Shown here: positions 1 through 7,731 of the stretch, piece by piece
How positions within the stretch are numbered: the first letter of the stretch is position 1
How the letters are laid out: each line of letters opens with the position of its first letter
Assembly (NCBI GenBank): GCA_007130545.1
Contig: SLSG01000144.1
Coordinates: 1-11,611 of the forward strand
DNA length: 11,611 bases
Reading direction: 5' to 3'
Source: Bacteroidales bacterium
GTDB taxonomy: Bacteria; Bacteroidota; Bacteroidia; Bacteroidales; UBA7960
Notes under the pieces: generated by a model
Database searches by the model: none
What the model was told of the DNA's origin: nothing
The model's input: the letters and a program-made list of their open reading frames with translations, nothing else
Translations under genes and position numbers: made by a program

Positions 1-3000
1 AGTCATACCATCCGGGTGTATAACGACATTGAGATTGCCATCCATTATCACCAGCCCGACAAGTTTCTTTCCGAACAGATCAAGGCCTCGACCTACTCCC
101 CGTTTTTTGAGGGCGTTTACGGTCAGGTCCTGAACCCATCGAAATCCCCCCTGAAAAGTTTCCCCAACCTGATGAAGCAGCCGGTAAAAATGCTGATTAT
201 CTCGCACCCGGACTTCAGGGAAACCCTGATCCCGTTCATAGAGTGGCAGGTCCAGAAAGGATTCCAGGTGAAGGTAGCCTATACGAATGAGATCGGCGGC
301 ACGGCCGCAAGTATCAGGCAATATACCCGCCAGCAATACCTCTCGGCCAGCCCGGACAACCCGGCACCGACCTTTCTGGTGCTGGTCGGGGACACCGATA
401 AGCTCCCCCCCTCTGTCACGGGAAGTGCCACCGGCAAACCTACAGACCTGTATTATGCATCCGTTGACGGGGATTACTTCCCGGAAATGTACTACGGGCG
501 GTTGTCGGCCAGAAACACGGAAGAGCTCAGGAACCAGATCGAAAAAATTCTTCTATACCAGCAGTATGCGTTCGCGGACCCCTCTTTTCTGAACAAAGCC
601 ACGCTCATTGCCGGGCATGACTTCACCTGGAACCAACCCATACTTCAACCTACGGTAAAATATGCCACCAGGAATTATTTCAACGCAGACAAGGGGTATC
701 AGACCGTTCATGCCATCCTGAACAATTATGAGAACGTGTATGCCGCAGACAAGGTCTCGGCCGGGGTGGTGACCTTTACCGGGCATTGCACCCCCACCTC
801 ATGGGCCAGTCCGACCCTCTCCACCGCAGGTGTCCACAACCTGGGCAATGAAGGCAAATTCCCCCTGGTCATCGGGAACTGTTGTCAAAGTGCTTTGTAC
901 AACCATGAGGAAAGCATGGCCGAAGCATGGGTAAGGGCCAGGAACAGGGGTGCAGTGGCATATATCGGGTCCGCCCCTGACACACACTGGTATGAAGATT
1001 TTTACTGGTCTGTCGGGGCCTTCCCGATGCAGGGCAACAACGAAGGCTTCGTTCCCAGTCCGGAAGGATCCTCTAAAGGTGCGATGGATGCCCTGTTCTC
1101 AGAGGAGTACCTGCCCGTGGCCGCCCTGAAGATATTTGGCAACCTGGCAGTCACGCAGGCCCATATTTTCAACTACCAGACCCAGGCCAATATCACCTGG
1201 TACTGGCAGGGCTACCATACGTTCGGAGACCCATCCACGATGATCTACCTGGCCGAGGCAAGCCCCAACAGTGTCTGGCACATGCCGTTCATTCCCATGG
1301 GGGTTGACCGGTTTGTCGTGCAGGCGCTCCCGGGTTCCTACGTAGCCATCTCCAGTTCCGGCGTGCTCCACGGGGCCGGGTTTACAGATGGCAGCGGGAG
1401 GCTGGAGCTTCCCATTGAACCATTTACCAGTACCGGACAAGCCAGGATTGTGGTAACCAAACCCCAGCATATCCCCTACATCAAGGATGTTCCTGTCTCC
1501 GTTCTGGAAGGACCTTACATCCAGCTGGAAAACGTCCTCTTTTATGACATGCTGGGTAACCTTCGCCAGCAGGCCCTTTACGGGGAAGACTTTATGGTGG
1601 ACCTTTACCTGAAGAATGTCGGGACCGCCCCGGCCGGTCCGCTATCTGCAAGGCTCTCCAGTGCCGATGCCCACATCCGCCTGGCCGATGAATCCCATGA
1701 AGTGCATTTTGACGGGTTGAGCCACGAGGCACCTTCCAATACGATTCTCCTGGGAGGGGCCTTTACCCTGGGGGCCAAGCTTTCCATGCCCAACCTTCAC
1801 AAAGCAAGACTGATCCTGGATGTAACCGATGGGATTACCACCTGGCAGTCCAGTTTTGTCATTCCCGGGCATGCCCCGGTTTTCAACATTGACCGGGACT
1901 ACTTTCTGGAGGAGGCCCCGGACCAGAAAAACCTGGTCCAGATAGATCCTGACGCCTCTGCCTTGCTTGGCTTCCGGCTTGCCAATACCGGGAATGTCAG
2001 GGCACGCAAGCCCCTGGCCACGCTCCGGGCAGAATCTCCCTATCTGAGTTTCGAGGCCACCGAGATCGCCCTCCCACCCCTTGAGCCCCAGGGCAAAACA
2101 CAGGTTGTTTTCAATGTGACCACCCATCCATCCACCCCGGTAGGGAAAGCCATCCCCCTGAAACTGACCGTTCAGGACGGGCACGTCGCCACCATTGACA
2201 CTTCTATTTATATCGGACAGGCTCCCGAAGCCATTATCGGAAGGGATGACTTTCACTCCAACCAATACCCCTTTTACAACCTGTACAAGGCCAACCGAAG
2301 CCAAATGCTGTATTTTGCAGGGGAGGTCGGGACCAAGGCCAACATCATCAATGCCATCGGATTTTACCTTGTCCAGACCACTGCCTCACAGAACGTATTG
2401 CCAAATTTCAGGATCCGGATAAAACACACCAATTTGTCCGAACTACCCGGTTCTTTCGTACCGATGGATGACGGACAAGTTGTGTTTTCATCAGACGCAT
2501 ACCAAATGCCCTCTTCTCTGGGCTGGCATTACTGGGATACATCAGATTTCCACTTTGACGGGAAAAGCAATCTGGTGGTTGAAATAAGCTGGGGAATGTT
2601 GTCTGACTGGACCTCCCCGTATTTCAGGGTGGCATGTACCCCATCCGACAAAAAGCTTGTTTCATACGGATTCAGCGACCTTCTTCCTGCCCCCGGATTC
2701 AATGGCAATGCCACTGCACGACCCAACCTCTACCTGGGTTTCTCCCTGCCAGAAAGTCTGCCAACTCAACCCGTCACCTTTTTAATCAATGACTGGGAAA
2801 ATCCTGAACTGGAGAACCTGGAAATACGCATCGGTTCCACCAGCCTGTTGCCTGAAGAGGGGCGCAAGACCATGGATCTTATCCCGGGAAGCTACCACTA
2901 CAAGGTATTCTCTGGCAGCGGGGAATTGTTGAGAGCGGGATCCTTCGACCTCGGAAATGAGCCAAGGGTCGTGGAAATCTACCTTACCGGGACGTTCGAT

Positions 3001-3492
3001 GTCCACTTCATTATAGCTGACCACCACGGGGAAGAATTGCCGGATGCCTGTATTACGCTGAACGGAGAACCCTTTGAACCCGGGGAGTACCTGATTACAG
3101 ACCTGCCCCCGGGGGATTATCCGTTTGTGGTATCCCGTGAACAATTCTTTGACTTCCACGGGACGTTCGAGATTCTGAATGAAGACAAGGAAGTGGTTGT
3201 AAAAATGGTCCCCGACAATACCGGCATCCCTGCTGCTGCCGGGGAGAATCCGCTGGAGGTATTCCCGAACCCTGCAAGGGACCACCTGAATGTCGGTATC
3301 CGCCTCGCAGGCCACCAGGCCGGCGTCCGCCTTCTGGACCACCATGGCACCACGGTCTTACGCCACACAGTCGACATGGGGCCGGGCCAAACGACTTTGC
3401 GGATTCCGTTAAGCGGCCTTGCTGCCGGGATCTATTACCTGAGGGTTGAATCCGGGGGACTTGTCCACATTGAAAAAGTCATAATCTATTAA
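1..3492 (+). CDS. Gingipain-type cysteine endopeptidase (peptidase family C25, Kgp-like), 5' truncated, with T9SS sorting domain
   Basis: Secreted cysteine protease. The frame is open to base 1 (SHTIR precedes the GTG at 16), so the gene starts upstream and that GTG is an internal valine; residues below count from it. Order: end of a propeptide (1-54), C25 catalytic domain (about 55-415), gingipain IgSF-like domain (418-494, with GSYVAISSSGVLHGAG), two beta-sandwich/CARDB-like regions (about 500-735), a beta-sandwich starting near FHSNQYPFYNLY (740-915), a carboxypeptidase-regulatory-like domain (994-1065) and a T9SS C-terminal domain (1078-1158). The catalytic region closely resembles Porphyromonas lysine gingipain as I remember it: VGDTD (124-128), TDLYYASVDGDYFPEMY (143-159), IGNCC (286-290). 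The probable catalytic set is Asp202, His257, Cys290. Trp325 and Asp328 match the Kgp pocket positions linked to lysine preference. The hemagglutinin-adhesin region of Kgp is missing. Family assignment is firm; Lys-Xaa specificity is inference. Confidence 0.93.
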   Translation, partial: SHTIRVYNDIEIAIHYHQPDKFLSEQIKASTYSPFFEGVYGQVLNPSKSPLKSFPNLMKQPVKMLIISHPDFRETLIPFIEWQVQKGFQVKVAYTNEIGGTAASIRQYTRQQYLSASPDNPAPTFLVLVGDTDKLPPSVTGSATGKPTDLYYASVDGDYFPEMYYGRLSARNTEELRNQIEKILLYQQYAFADPSFLNKATLIAGHDFTWNQPILQPTVKYATRNYFNADKGYQTVHAILNNYENVYAADKVSAGVVTFTGHCTPTSWASPTLSTAGVHNLGNEGKFPLVIGNCCQSALYNHEESMAEAWVRARNRGAVAYIGSAPDTHWYEDFYWSVGAFPMQGNNEGFVPSPEGSSKGAMDALFSEEYLPVAALKIFGNLAVTQAHIFNYQTQANITWYWQGYHTFGDPSTMIYLAEASPNSVWHMPFIPMGVDRFVVQALPGSYVAISSSGVLHGAGFTDGSGRLELPIEPFTSTGQARIVVTKPQHIPYIKDVPVSVLEGPYIQLENVLFYDMLGNLRQQALYGEDFMVDLYLKNVGTAPAGPLSARLSSADAHIRLADESHEVHFDGLSHEAPSNTILLGGAFTLGAKLSMPNLHKARLILDVTDGITTWQSSFVIPGHAPVFNIDRDYFLEEAPDQKNLVQIDPDASALLGFRLANTGNVRARKPLATLRAESPYLSFEATEIALPPLEPQGKTQVVFNVTTHPSTPVGKAIPLKLTVQDGHVATIDTSIYIGQAPEAIIGRDDFHSNQYPFYNLYKANRSQMLYFAGEVGTKANIINAIGFYLVQTTASQNVLPNFRIRIKHTNLSELPGSFVPMDDGQVVFSSDAYQMPSSLGWHYWDTSDFHFDGKSNLVVEISWGMLSDWTSPYFRVACTPSDKKLVSYGFSDLLPAPGFNGNATARPNLYLGFSLPESLPTQPVTFLINDWENPELENLEIRIGSTSLLPEEGRKTMDLIPGSYHYKVFSGSGELLRAGSFDLGNEPRVVEIYLTGTFDVHFIIADHHGEELPDACITLNGEPFEPGEYLITDLPPGDYPFVVSREQFFDFHGTFEILNEDKEVVVKMVPDNTGIPAAAGENPLEVFPNPARDHLNVGIRLAGHQAGVRLLDHHGTTVLRHTVDMGPGQTTLRIPLSGLAAGIYYLRVESGGLVHIEKVIIY
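3247..3489 (+). other. Type A T9SS C-terminal sorting domain of the C25 protease
   Basis: The last 81 residues of the protease have the layout of the Por/T9SS sorting domain: VFPNPARDHLNV at the start, a middle strand with VRLLDHHGTTV, then LAAGIYYLRVESGG and the terminal EKVIIY. In this family the domain directs export across the outer membrane by the type IX system, and it is normally removed when the protein is attached to the surface or released. This predicts that the organism has PorU-type sortase machinery elsewhere in its genome. Confidence 0.9.
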
Positions 3493-3500
3493 GGTCCGCC

Positions 3501-4238
3501 ATGAAAAAGAACATAGCATTTGTCCTGTTGGTTTTGCTGTCAATCACTACGCTGATGGGCCAGAGATCTTACAACGAAACTTTCCGGTTCGTCGAACAAC
3601 GGATCAACCTGGAAGAGAAGGTACCCAAGGAAGAACAATTGTTTTTCCCTGAATATACCCAGGGGGAAGTTTTTTTTCAAAACGGGCAGACCAACAGTGG
3701 AAGGCTTAATTTCAATATGCTGCTCGACGAGCTCGTCCACCTCGACCGCAGGGGGCAGGAACGTGTGACGGACGGGCAGATCGATTCCGTTCGTTTTGAA
3801 AATGGCGCGGTTTTCGTCTTTGTACCGGCTTACGGGTTCATGGAGCGGATAAAGGCAAATGGCCGTGCTGCGCTGTACAGCCGCCATTTTATCCGCGTCA
3901 ATACGGAAACCATGGTCAGGGGACCTTATGGTCAGCCCACCAGGAGTTCAGCTGTGACGCGCGTGCGCAGCCTGGATACGGGAACCGGGGAGGGAGCCGA
4001 AAGAAATTTTTACCTGGAGAACCCCGGCGATGCGCCGATGGATGTGAATGTCAGGTACCAGGGACAGTTCATGATCCGGCGTGGATCTGAGTTCCACCGC
4101 GCTGGAAACCGCCGCCAGCTGCAGGGCATCTTCCCGGAGTACCGGCAGGAGCTGAGAAACTATTTACGGGACCATGACCTGTCGTTTTCTGACCCCGAAG
4201 AAATGAAGGCCTTGGTGGATTTTATAAACAGCTTATAG
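3501..4238 (+). CDS. Secreted protein of unknown function downstream of the gingipain-like protease
   Basis: 245 residues. A classical signal peptide covers residues 1-20 (MKKN, hydrophobic core IAFVLLVLLSITTL, likely cleavage after MG before QRS). There is no lipobox cysteine and no later membrane segment, so a periplasmic or exported soluble protein is expected. A beta-rich N-terminal part contains GEVFFQNGQTNSGRLNFNMLLDELV, the kind of strand-turn repeat seen in many Bacteroidota secreted proteins that I cannot assign to a named family. The C-terminal part (about 170-245) is charged and probably helical, with FPEYRQELRNYLRDHDLSF. The mature protein has no cysteine. The ATG at 3501 lies 8 bp after the protease stop codon, so the two genes are probably cotranscribed. 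A role linked to the protease (inhibitor, chaperone, surface partner) is possible but rests only on proximity. Confidence 0.8.
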   Translation: MKKNIAFVLLVLLSITTLMGQRSYNETFRFVEQRINLEEKVPKEEQLFFPEYTQGEVFFQNGQTNSGRLNFNMLLDELVHLDRRGQERVTDGQIDSVRFENGAVFVFVPAYGFMERIKANGRAALYSRHFIRVNTETMVRGPYGQPTRSSAVTRVRSLDTGTGEGAERNFYLENPGDAPMDVNVRYQGQFMIRRGSEFHRAGNRRQLQGIFPEYRQELRNYLRDHDLSFSDPEEMKALVDFINSL

Positions 4239-4267
4239 GTTGCGCATGCGGCATGCACCTTATAGGT
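4232..4267. repeat. 9-bp direct repeat in a convergent intergenic region
   Basis: CTTATAGGT occurs at 4232-4240, overlapping the TAG stop of the secreted-protein gene, and again at 4259-4267, a 27-bp period. Between the copies lie two GCATGC hexamers (4244-4249, 4251-4256); the first sits in the perfect palindrome CGCATGCG (4243-4250). The region lies between the convergent 3' ends of this gene and pheT. No hairpin with a T tract is present, so I do not call a terminator. Confidence 0.5.
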
Positions 4268-4280
4268 CCGGCATCCGGGC

Positions 4281-6743
4281 TCAACGGATGACAGCGCCCA
4301 ATTGTTTTTGAAAAACCCCGGCCAGCCTGTTCATCACCTGGTCTATTTCCTTATCAGTAAGTGTTTTACCCGAATCCTGCAAAGTAAAACTGACCGCATA
4401 GGATTTCTTGTCCCTTCCCAGTTTTTCATCCTGGTAAACGTCAAACAAGCTAAGCTGTTTCAGCAGTGTTTTTTCGGTCTCAAAGGCCAGCTGCTCGATT
4501 CGGGAGAACGGCACTTCCCTTGAAATAAGCAGTGCGAGATCGCGCCTGACTTCGGGGAATTTGGGAATGTCCCTGAACAGCAATGTTTTTTTGTCGGATA
4601 GTTGCATCAAGCGGTCCCATTCCAGGGTGGCATAATACACATCATTTCTGATGTCAAACCGTTTGGTCAGGCCCCTGGAAACCATGCCCATGCTGGCGAG
4701 CAACCCGTTTTCTCCTTCCAGATTCACCCCATATTTAAAAACCGGATGGTCTTGCAGGACCACCATTTTACAGGCTTTCGCATCCAGTCCGATCCGCTCA
4801 AACACATAGAACGCCGCTTCCTTCAGATCAAAGAAGCCCAGGGCAGCGTCTCCGGCCTGCCATGTTTCGGGATGCATGCGACCGGTCATGAACAGGGAAA
4901 GCACCATCCGCTCATGGTAATTTTCAAGTCCGACACCCTTCATCCCGCCCCCTTTGCTCTTTTCATAGACATTCCCGAACTCAAACAGTTTCATGTCCTC
5001 CATCCGGCGATTCTGATTGAATGCCACCGTTTCCAGTCCGCCAAACAGCAAAGACTGCCTCAGAACGTTCAGGTCCTGGCTAAGCGGATTAAGGATCCGG
5101 ACAGATTGTGCAGGGTCAAACCCATCCGACTCATAATATTGGCCCCTGCTAAGGGAGTTGTTCATGATCTCCAGAAAACCCACGGAGGCCAGCAGGTCAG
5201 AAACCACGTTCTGTAATTTCTCCTTGTCCGGTTTTGGCGATAACACTATGGAGGAGTACAATCTGTCGGGCAGTTCCACATTGTTGTACCCGTATATGCG
5301 CAAAATCTCCTCCACCACGTCGGCGGGACGGGTCACATCCACCCGGTAAGGCGGCACCTGAAGGCTCAGGCTCCCTTCCTTTTCATCCCTGATTTCAAAA
5401 TCCAGGTCCATAAGGATGCCCCGGATCTCCTCCACCGGGATTTTTTTCCCGATCAGCTTATGGACATGGTCTATTTTGAGATCCAGCGCTACGGGAGTGG
5501 ACTTCCCCGGATGCACGTCAACGACCTGGGAGCTGATCCTGCCACCGGCAATTTCCCTGATTAGCATGGCAGCCCGTTTCAGCGCGAAAACCGTCATTTG
5601 CGGGTCCGCGCCCCTTTCAAACCTGAAGGAAGCATCAGTCTTTATCCCAAACCGGTTAGACGACCGGCGAATCCCGACCGGACTGAAAAGAGCGCTCTCC
5701 AAAAAAATGTCGCTGGTTTCTGAGGTCACCCCGGAATGGATACCACCGAGAATCCCAGCCATGCACATGGGCTCAGAAGCATTGCATATCATCAGGTCCT
5801 CTCCGCTCAGCTTCAGGCTTACTTCATCAAGGGTCTCAAAGGGGGTTCCCTTTTCCGGTTTTCTGATCACCACCTGTTTGCCAGTTACCTGCCTGGCATC
5901 AAAGGCATGCAATGGCTGGCCCAGTTCATGCAGCACATAATTGGTGATGTCCACCACATTGTTTATGGGCTTTAGTCCGATTGCCTGCAGTCTAAACTTC
6001 AGCCATGCCGGCGAATCCTGCACCTTAATTCCGCTAATTGTCAATCCGCTATACCGCGGACAGGCCTCCGGGTCCTCAATGGTCACGGAGATAGGCAGGC
6101 TTTCATCGTCCACTGAAAACCCGCTGATGTCCGGCATTTTTGCGCGGAGTCCGCGTGCATGGCTTTGGTGGTTGATCACTGCCACCACATCCCTTGCAAC
6201 ACCGAAGTGGGATGCCGCATCGATGCGGTTTGGGGTCAGCCCGATCTCAAATATCCAATCCGACTCCAATTTAAAAAAATCAGCCGCCGGCACGCCAACA
6301 GGAGTATCCGCCGGAAGCACCATGATCCCGTCATGGTCGGTCCCCAGCTGCAGCTCATCTTCTGCGCAGATCATCCCTTCAGAGGCTTGTCCGCGAATCT
6401 TTGCCTTTTTTATTTCCAACGGGCCACCCGGGGTGAACAGCGTGGTCCCGACGGTGGCCAGCAGCACGATTTGCCCGGCTTTCACATTCGGGGCCCCGCA
6501 AACCACTGGGAGCGGGGAGCCCTGCCCTGCATCCACCATGGTCAGGGTCAGACGGTCGGCGTCCGGATGCTTTTCACAGGACAGCACCTTCCCGGTCACC
6601 ACCCCCTTCAAGCCGCCTTTTATGGATTCAAATTTTTCCAGGCCCTCCACCTCAAGTCCGCAGTCTGTCAGCAGCACAGACAGTTCCTCCGGACTTTCGG
6701 TAAAACCCGCGTAGTCCTTCAGCCAATTATAGGAAATCTTCAT
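4281..6743 (-). CDS. pheT: Phenylalanine--tRNA ligase beta subunit
   Basis: Full-length 820-residue bacterial PheT. With PheS it forms the cytoplasmic alpha2-beta2 enzyme that charges tRNA-Phe; PheS carries the active site, while this subunit contributes tRNA binding and editing. In order: N-terminal MKISYNWLKDY; an OB-fold EMAP/tRNA-binding domain (about 39-150, with GKVLSCEKHPDADRLT and VVCGAPNV); the B3/B4 editing domain (about 215-395, with PRYSGLTI and LHAFDARQV); the B5 domain (about 410-480, with VPPYRVDVTRPADVVEEI and RIYGYNNVELP); and the C-terminal ferredoxin-fold anticodon-binding domain (about 727-819, starting FRDIPKFPEVRRDLAL). No domain is missing or broken. The ATG at 6743 is only 6 bp from the stop of the upstream coiled-coil gene, so it is read as the last gene of that transcript. 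PheS is not in the window and no phenylalanine-rich leader peptide is seen. Confidence 0.98.
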   Translation of the reverse strand: MKISYNWLKDYAGFTESPEELSVLLTDCGLEVEGLEKFESIKGGLKGVVTGKVLSCEKHPDADRLTLTMVDAGQGSPLPVVCGAPNVKAGQIVLLATVGTTLFTPGGPLEIKKAKIRGQASEGMICAEDELQLGTDHDGIMVLPADTPVGVPAADFFKLESDWIFEIGLTPNRIDAASHFGVARDVVAVINHQSHARGLRAKMPDISGFSVDDESLPISVTIEDPEACPRYSGLTISGIKVQDSPAWLKFRLQAIGLKPINNVVDITNYVLHELGQPLHAFDARQVTGKQVVIRKPEKGTPFETLDEVSLKLSGEDLMICNASEPMCMAGILGGIHSGVTSETSDIFLESALFSPVGIRRSSNRFGIKTDASFRFERGADPQMTVFALKRAAMLIREIAGGRISSQVVDVHPGKSTPVALDLKIDHVHKLIGKKIPVEEIRGILMDLDFEIRDEKEGSLSLQVPPYRVDVTRPADVVEEILRIYGYNNVELPDRLYSSIVLSPKPDKEKLQNVVSDLLASVGFLEIMNNSLSRGQYYESDGFDPAQSVRILNPLSQDLNVLRQSLLFGGLETVAFNQNRRMEDMKLFEFGNVYEKSKGGGMKGVGLENYHERMVLSLFMTGRMHPETWQAGDAALGFFDLKEAAFYVFERIGLDAKACKMVVLQDHPVFKYGVNLEGENGLLASMGMVSRGLTKRFDIRNDVYYATLEWDRLMQLSDKKTLLFRDIPKFPEVRRDLALLISREVPFSRIEQLAFETEKTLLKQLSLFDVYQDEKLGRDKKSYAVSFTLQDSGKTLTDKEIDQVMNRLAGVFQKQLGAVIR

Positions 6744-6749
6744 CCGTTA

Positions 6750-7694
6750 TCAGTTTAAATCAAAAAGGCCGCGCCATAGCTCATTTCCACCGGAAAAAAT
6801 CCTTAGCTGGTGGGTGCCTTTTTCAAAACCCGCAGGATAGTCAAAATCGACACAAGCGGTTTTCTCAGCGTTCTGGTAATTTATACTCTCTATATGCGAC
6901 AGGCTTACCTGTTGTCCCTGGAAGTCAAAAGATCCCTGGAATCCGTTGTCCAGCACCTGGTTATTGGGTCCGAGGAACTGCAGGTAGAAAGTATGCTCGC
7001 CGGCCTCGGCCAGGGTGTTTTTTTGAATGTTGAAACAGACCCTTAGTTTATCTGCCCGGCTTGCCCGCAATGTTTCCCGTTCTCCCCGGCGTGTCTCCCT
7101 CAGGGGCAGGATACGGACATCCGACAGGTTCAATATGCTTGCCCGGCGGATCTGCTCAGCCATTTCCACGTTCTCCGACTGCAGCTCATTGCTGATCGCG
7201 GTAACCTGGTCCAGGGCACTACGGATTTGAACGTTTTCACCCGTAAGCACCCTGTTTTCCGATTGCAGCTGGTTGATCCGCGAACGAAAATCATCCAGCT
7301 GGACATTCATGTCTTCGATCCTGCTGATGTAAAGGGCCAGCGCTTCCGGACTGCCAACCTGACGAATCTGCTCCCGGAGCCTTTGTATCTCCTCCTGTTT
7401 GGAAAGCAGCTCCTGCCTGTAACCGGCATTGGCGCTTACAAGTATTTGATAGGCCGCTTCCAGGTCATTGAGTTTTTGTATCAACACCTCCTTTTGTGAA
7501 TAAAGGTCTTGTTTTTCGATGACGGTGACCTCTACGATCTCTTTTTGCTTCAGGGCCTGCCTCAGCAACAACCCGACTGAAACCGCCAACAACAGGGTCA
7601 GCAGGGAAAGGAAAATGACCGGGGCAGCAAAGGATTGATTCTTCCTGCTGGAGGAATTTCCGAATTTTTTACCTGTTGAAGTTCCGCGATCCAT
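6750..7694 (-). CDS. Single-pass membrane protein with coiled coil and C-terminal beta-rich domain (paralog of the upstream gene)
   Basis: 314 residues from the ATG at 7694. A TTG start at 7718 would add 8 residues; I prefer the ATG because the only purine-rich stretch upstream abuts the TTG. Residues 1-24 are polar and rich in Ser, Gly, Lys and Arg; 25-45 form one membrane segment (PVIFLSLLTLLLAVSVGLLL); about 48-190 are a long heptad-type coiled coil; 193-314 look like a beta-sandwich. Arg/Lys on the N-terminal side suggest an N-in topology with the coiled coil and beta domain in the periplasm. It aligns with the preceding gene product over the coiled-coil end (shared ENVQIR), at DKLRVCFNIQKN against EQIRICFSLAEN, and near the C-terminus (FEKGTHQLRIFSGG against FEPGLYLISLYTDG). 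Two cysteines, Cys220 and Cys281, match between the paralogs. I do not recognise a named family. Such proteins are often mislabelled as SMC-like because of the coiled coil. Confidence 0.87.
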   Translation of the reverse strand: MDRGTSTGKKFGNSSSRKNQSFAAPVIFLSLLTLLLAVSVGLLLRQALKQKEIVEVTVIEKQDLYSQKEVLIQKLNDLEAAYQILVSANAGYRQELLSKQEEIQRLREQIRQVGSPEALALYISRIEDMNVQLDDFRSRINQLQSENRVLTGENVQIRSALDQVTAISNELQSENVEMAEQIRRASILNLSDVRILPLRETRRGERETLRASRADKLRVCFNIQKNTLAEAGEHTFYLQFLGPNNQVLDNGFQGSFDFQGQQVSLSHIESINYQNAEKTACVDFDYPAGFEKGTHQLRIFSGGNELWRGLFDLN

Positions 7695-7731
7695 GCTGTA
7701 TTGCTGTTTGGTTAGCAATCCCTGGTCATGA

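Noticed and set aside
1642..2304. Long minus-strand open frame (220 codons) opposite the protease gene
   Set aside because: The plus strand encodes a coherent multidomain C25 protease here. The minus reading has no recognisable motif and looks like an antisense artefact of GC-rich coding sequence.
4241..4258. Possible terminator hairpin from the two GCATGC hexamers
   Set aside because: The copies are one base apart and cannot form a loop together, and no T tract follows on either strand.
5941..6714. Plus-strand open frame of 257 codons opposite pheT
   Set aside because: It lies fully inside an intact pheT, is low-complexity Ser/Pro/Thr-rich, and has no family resemblance.
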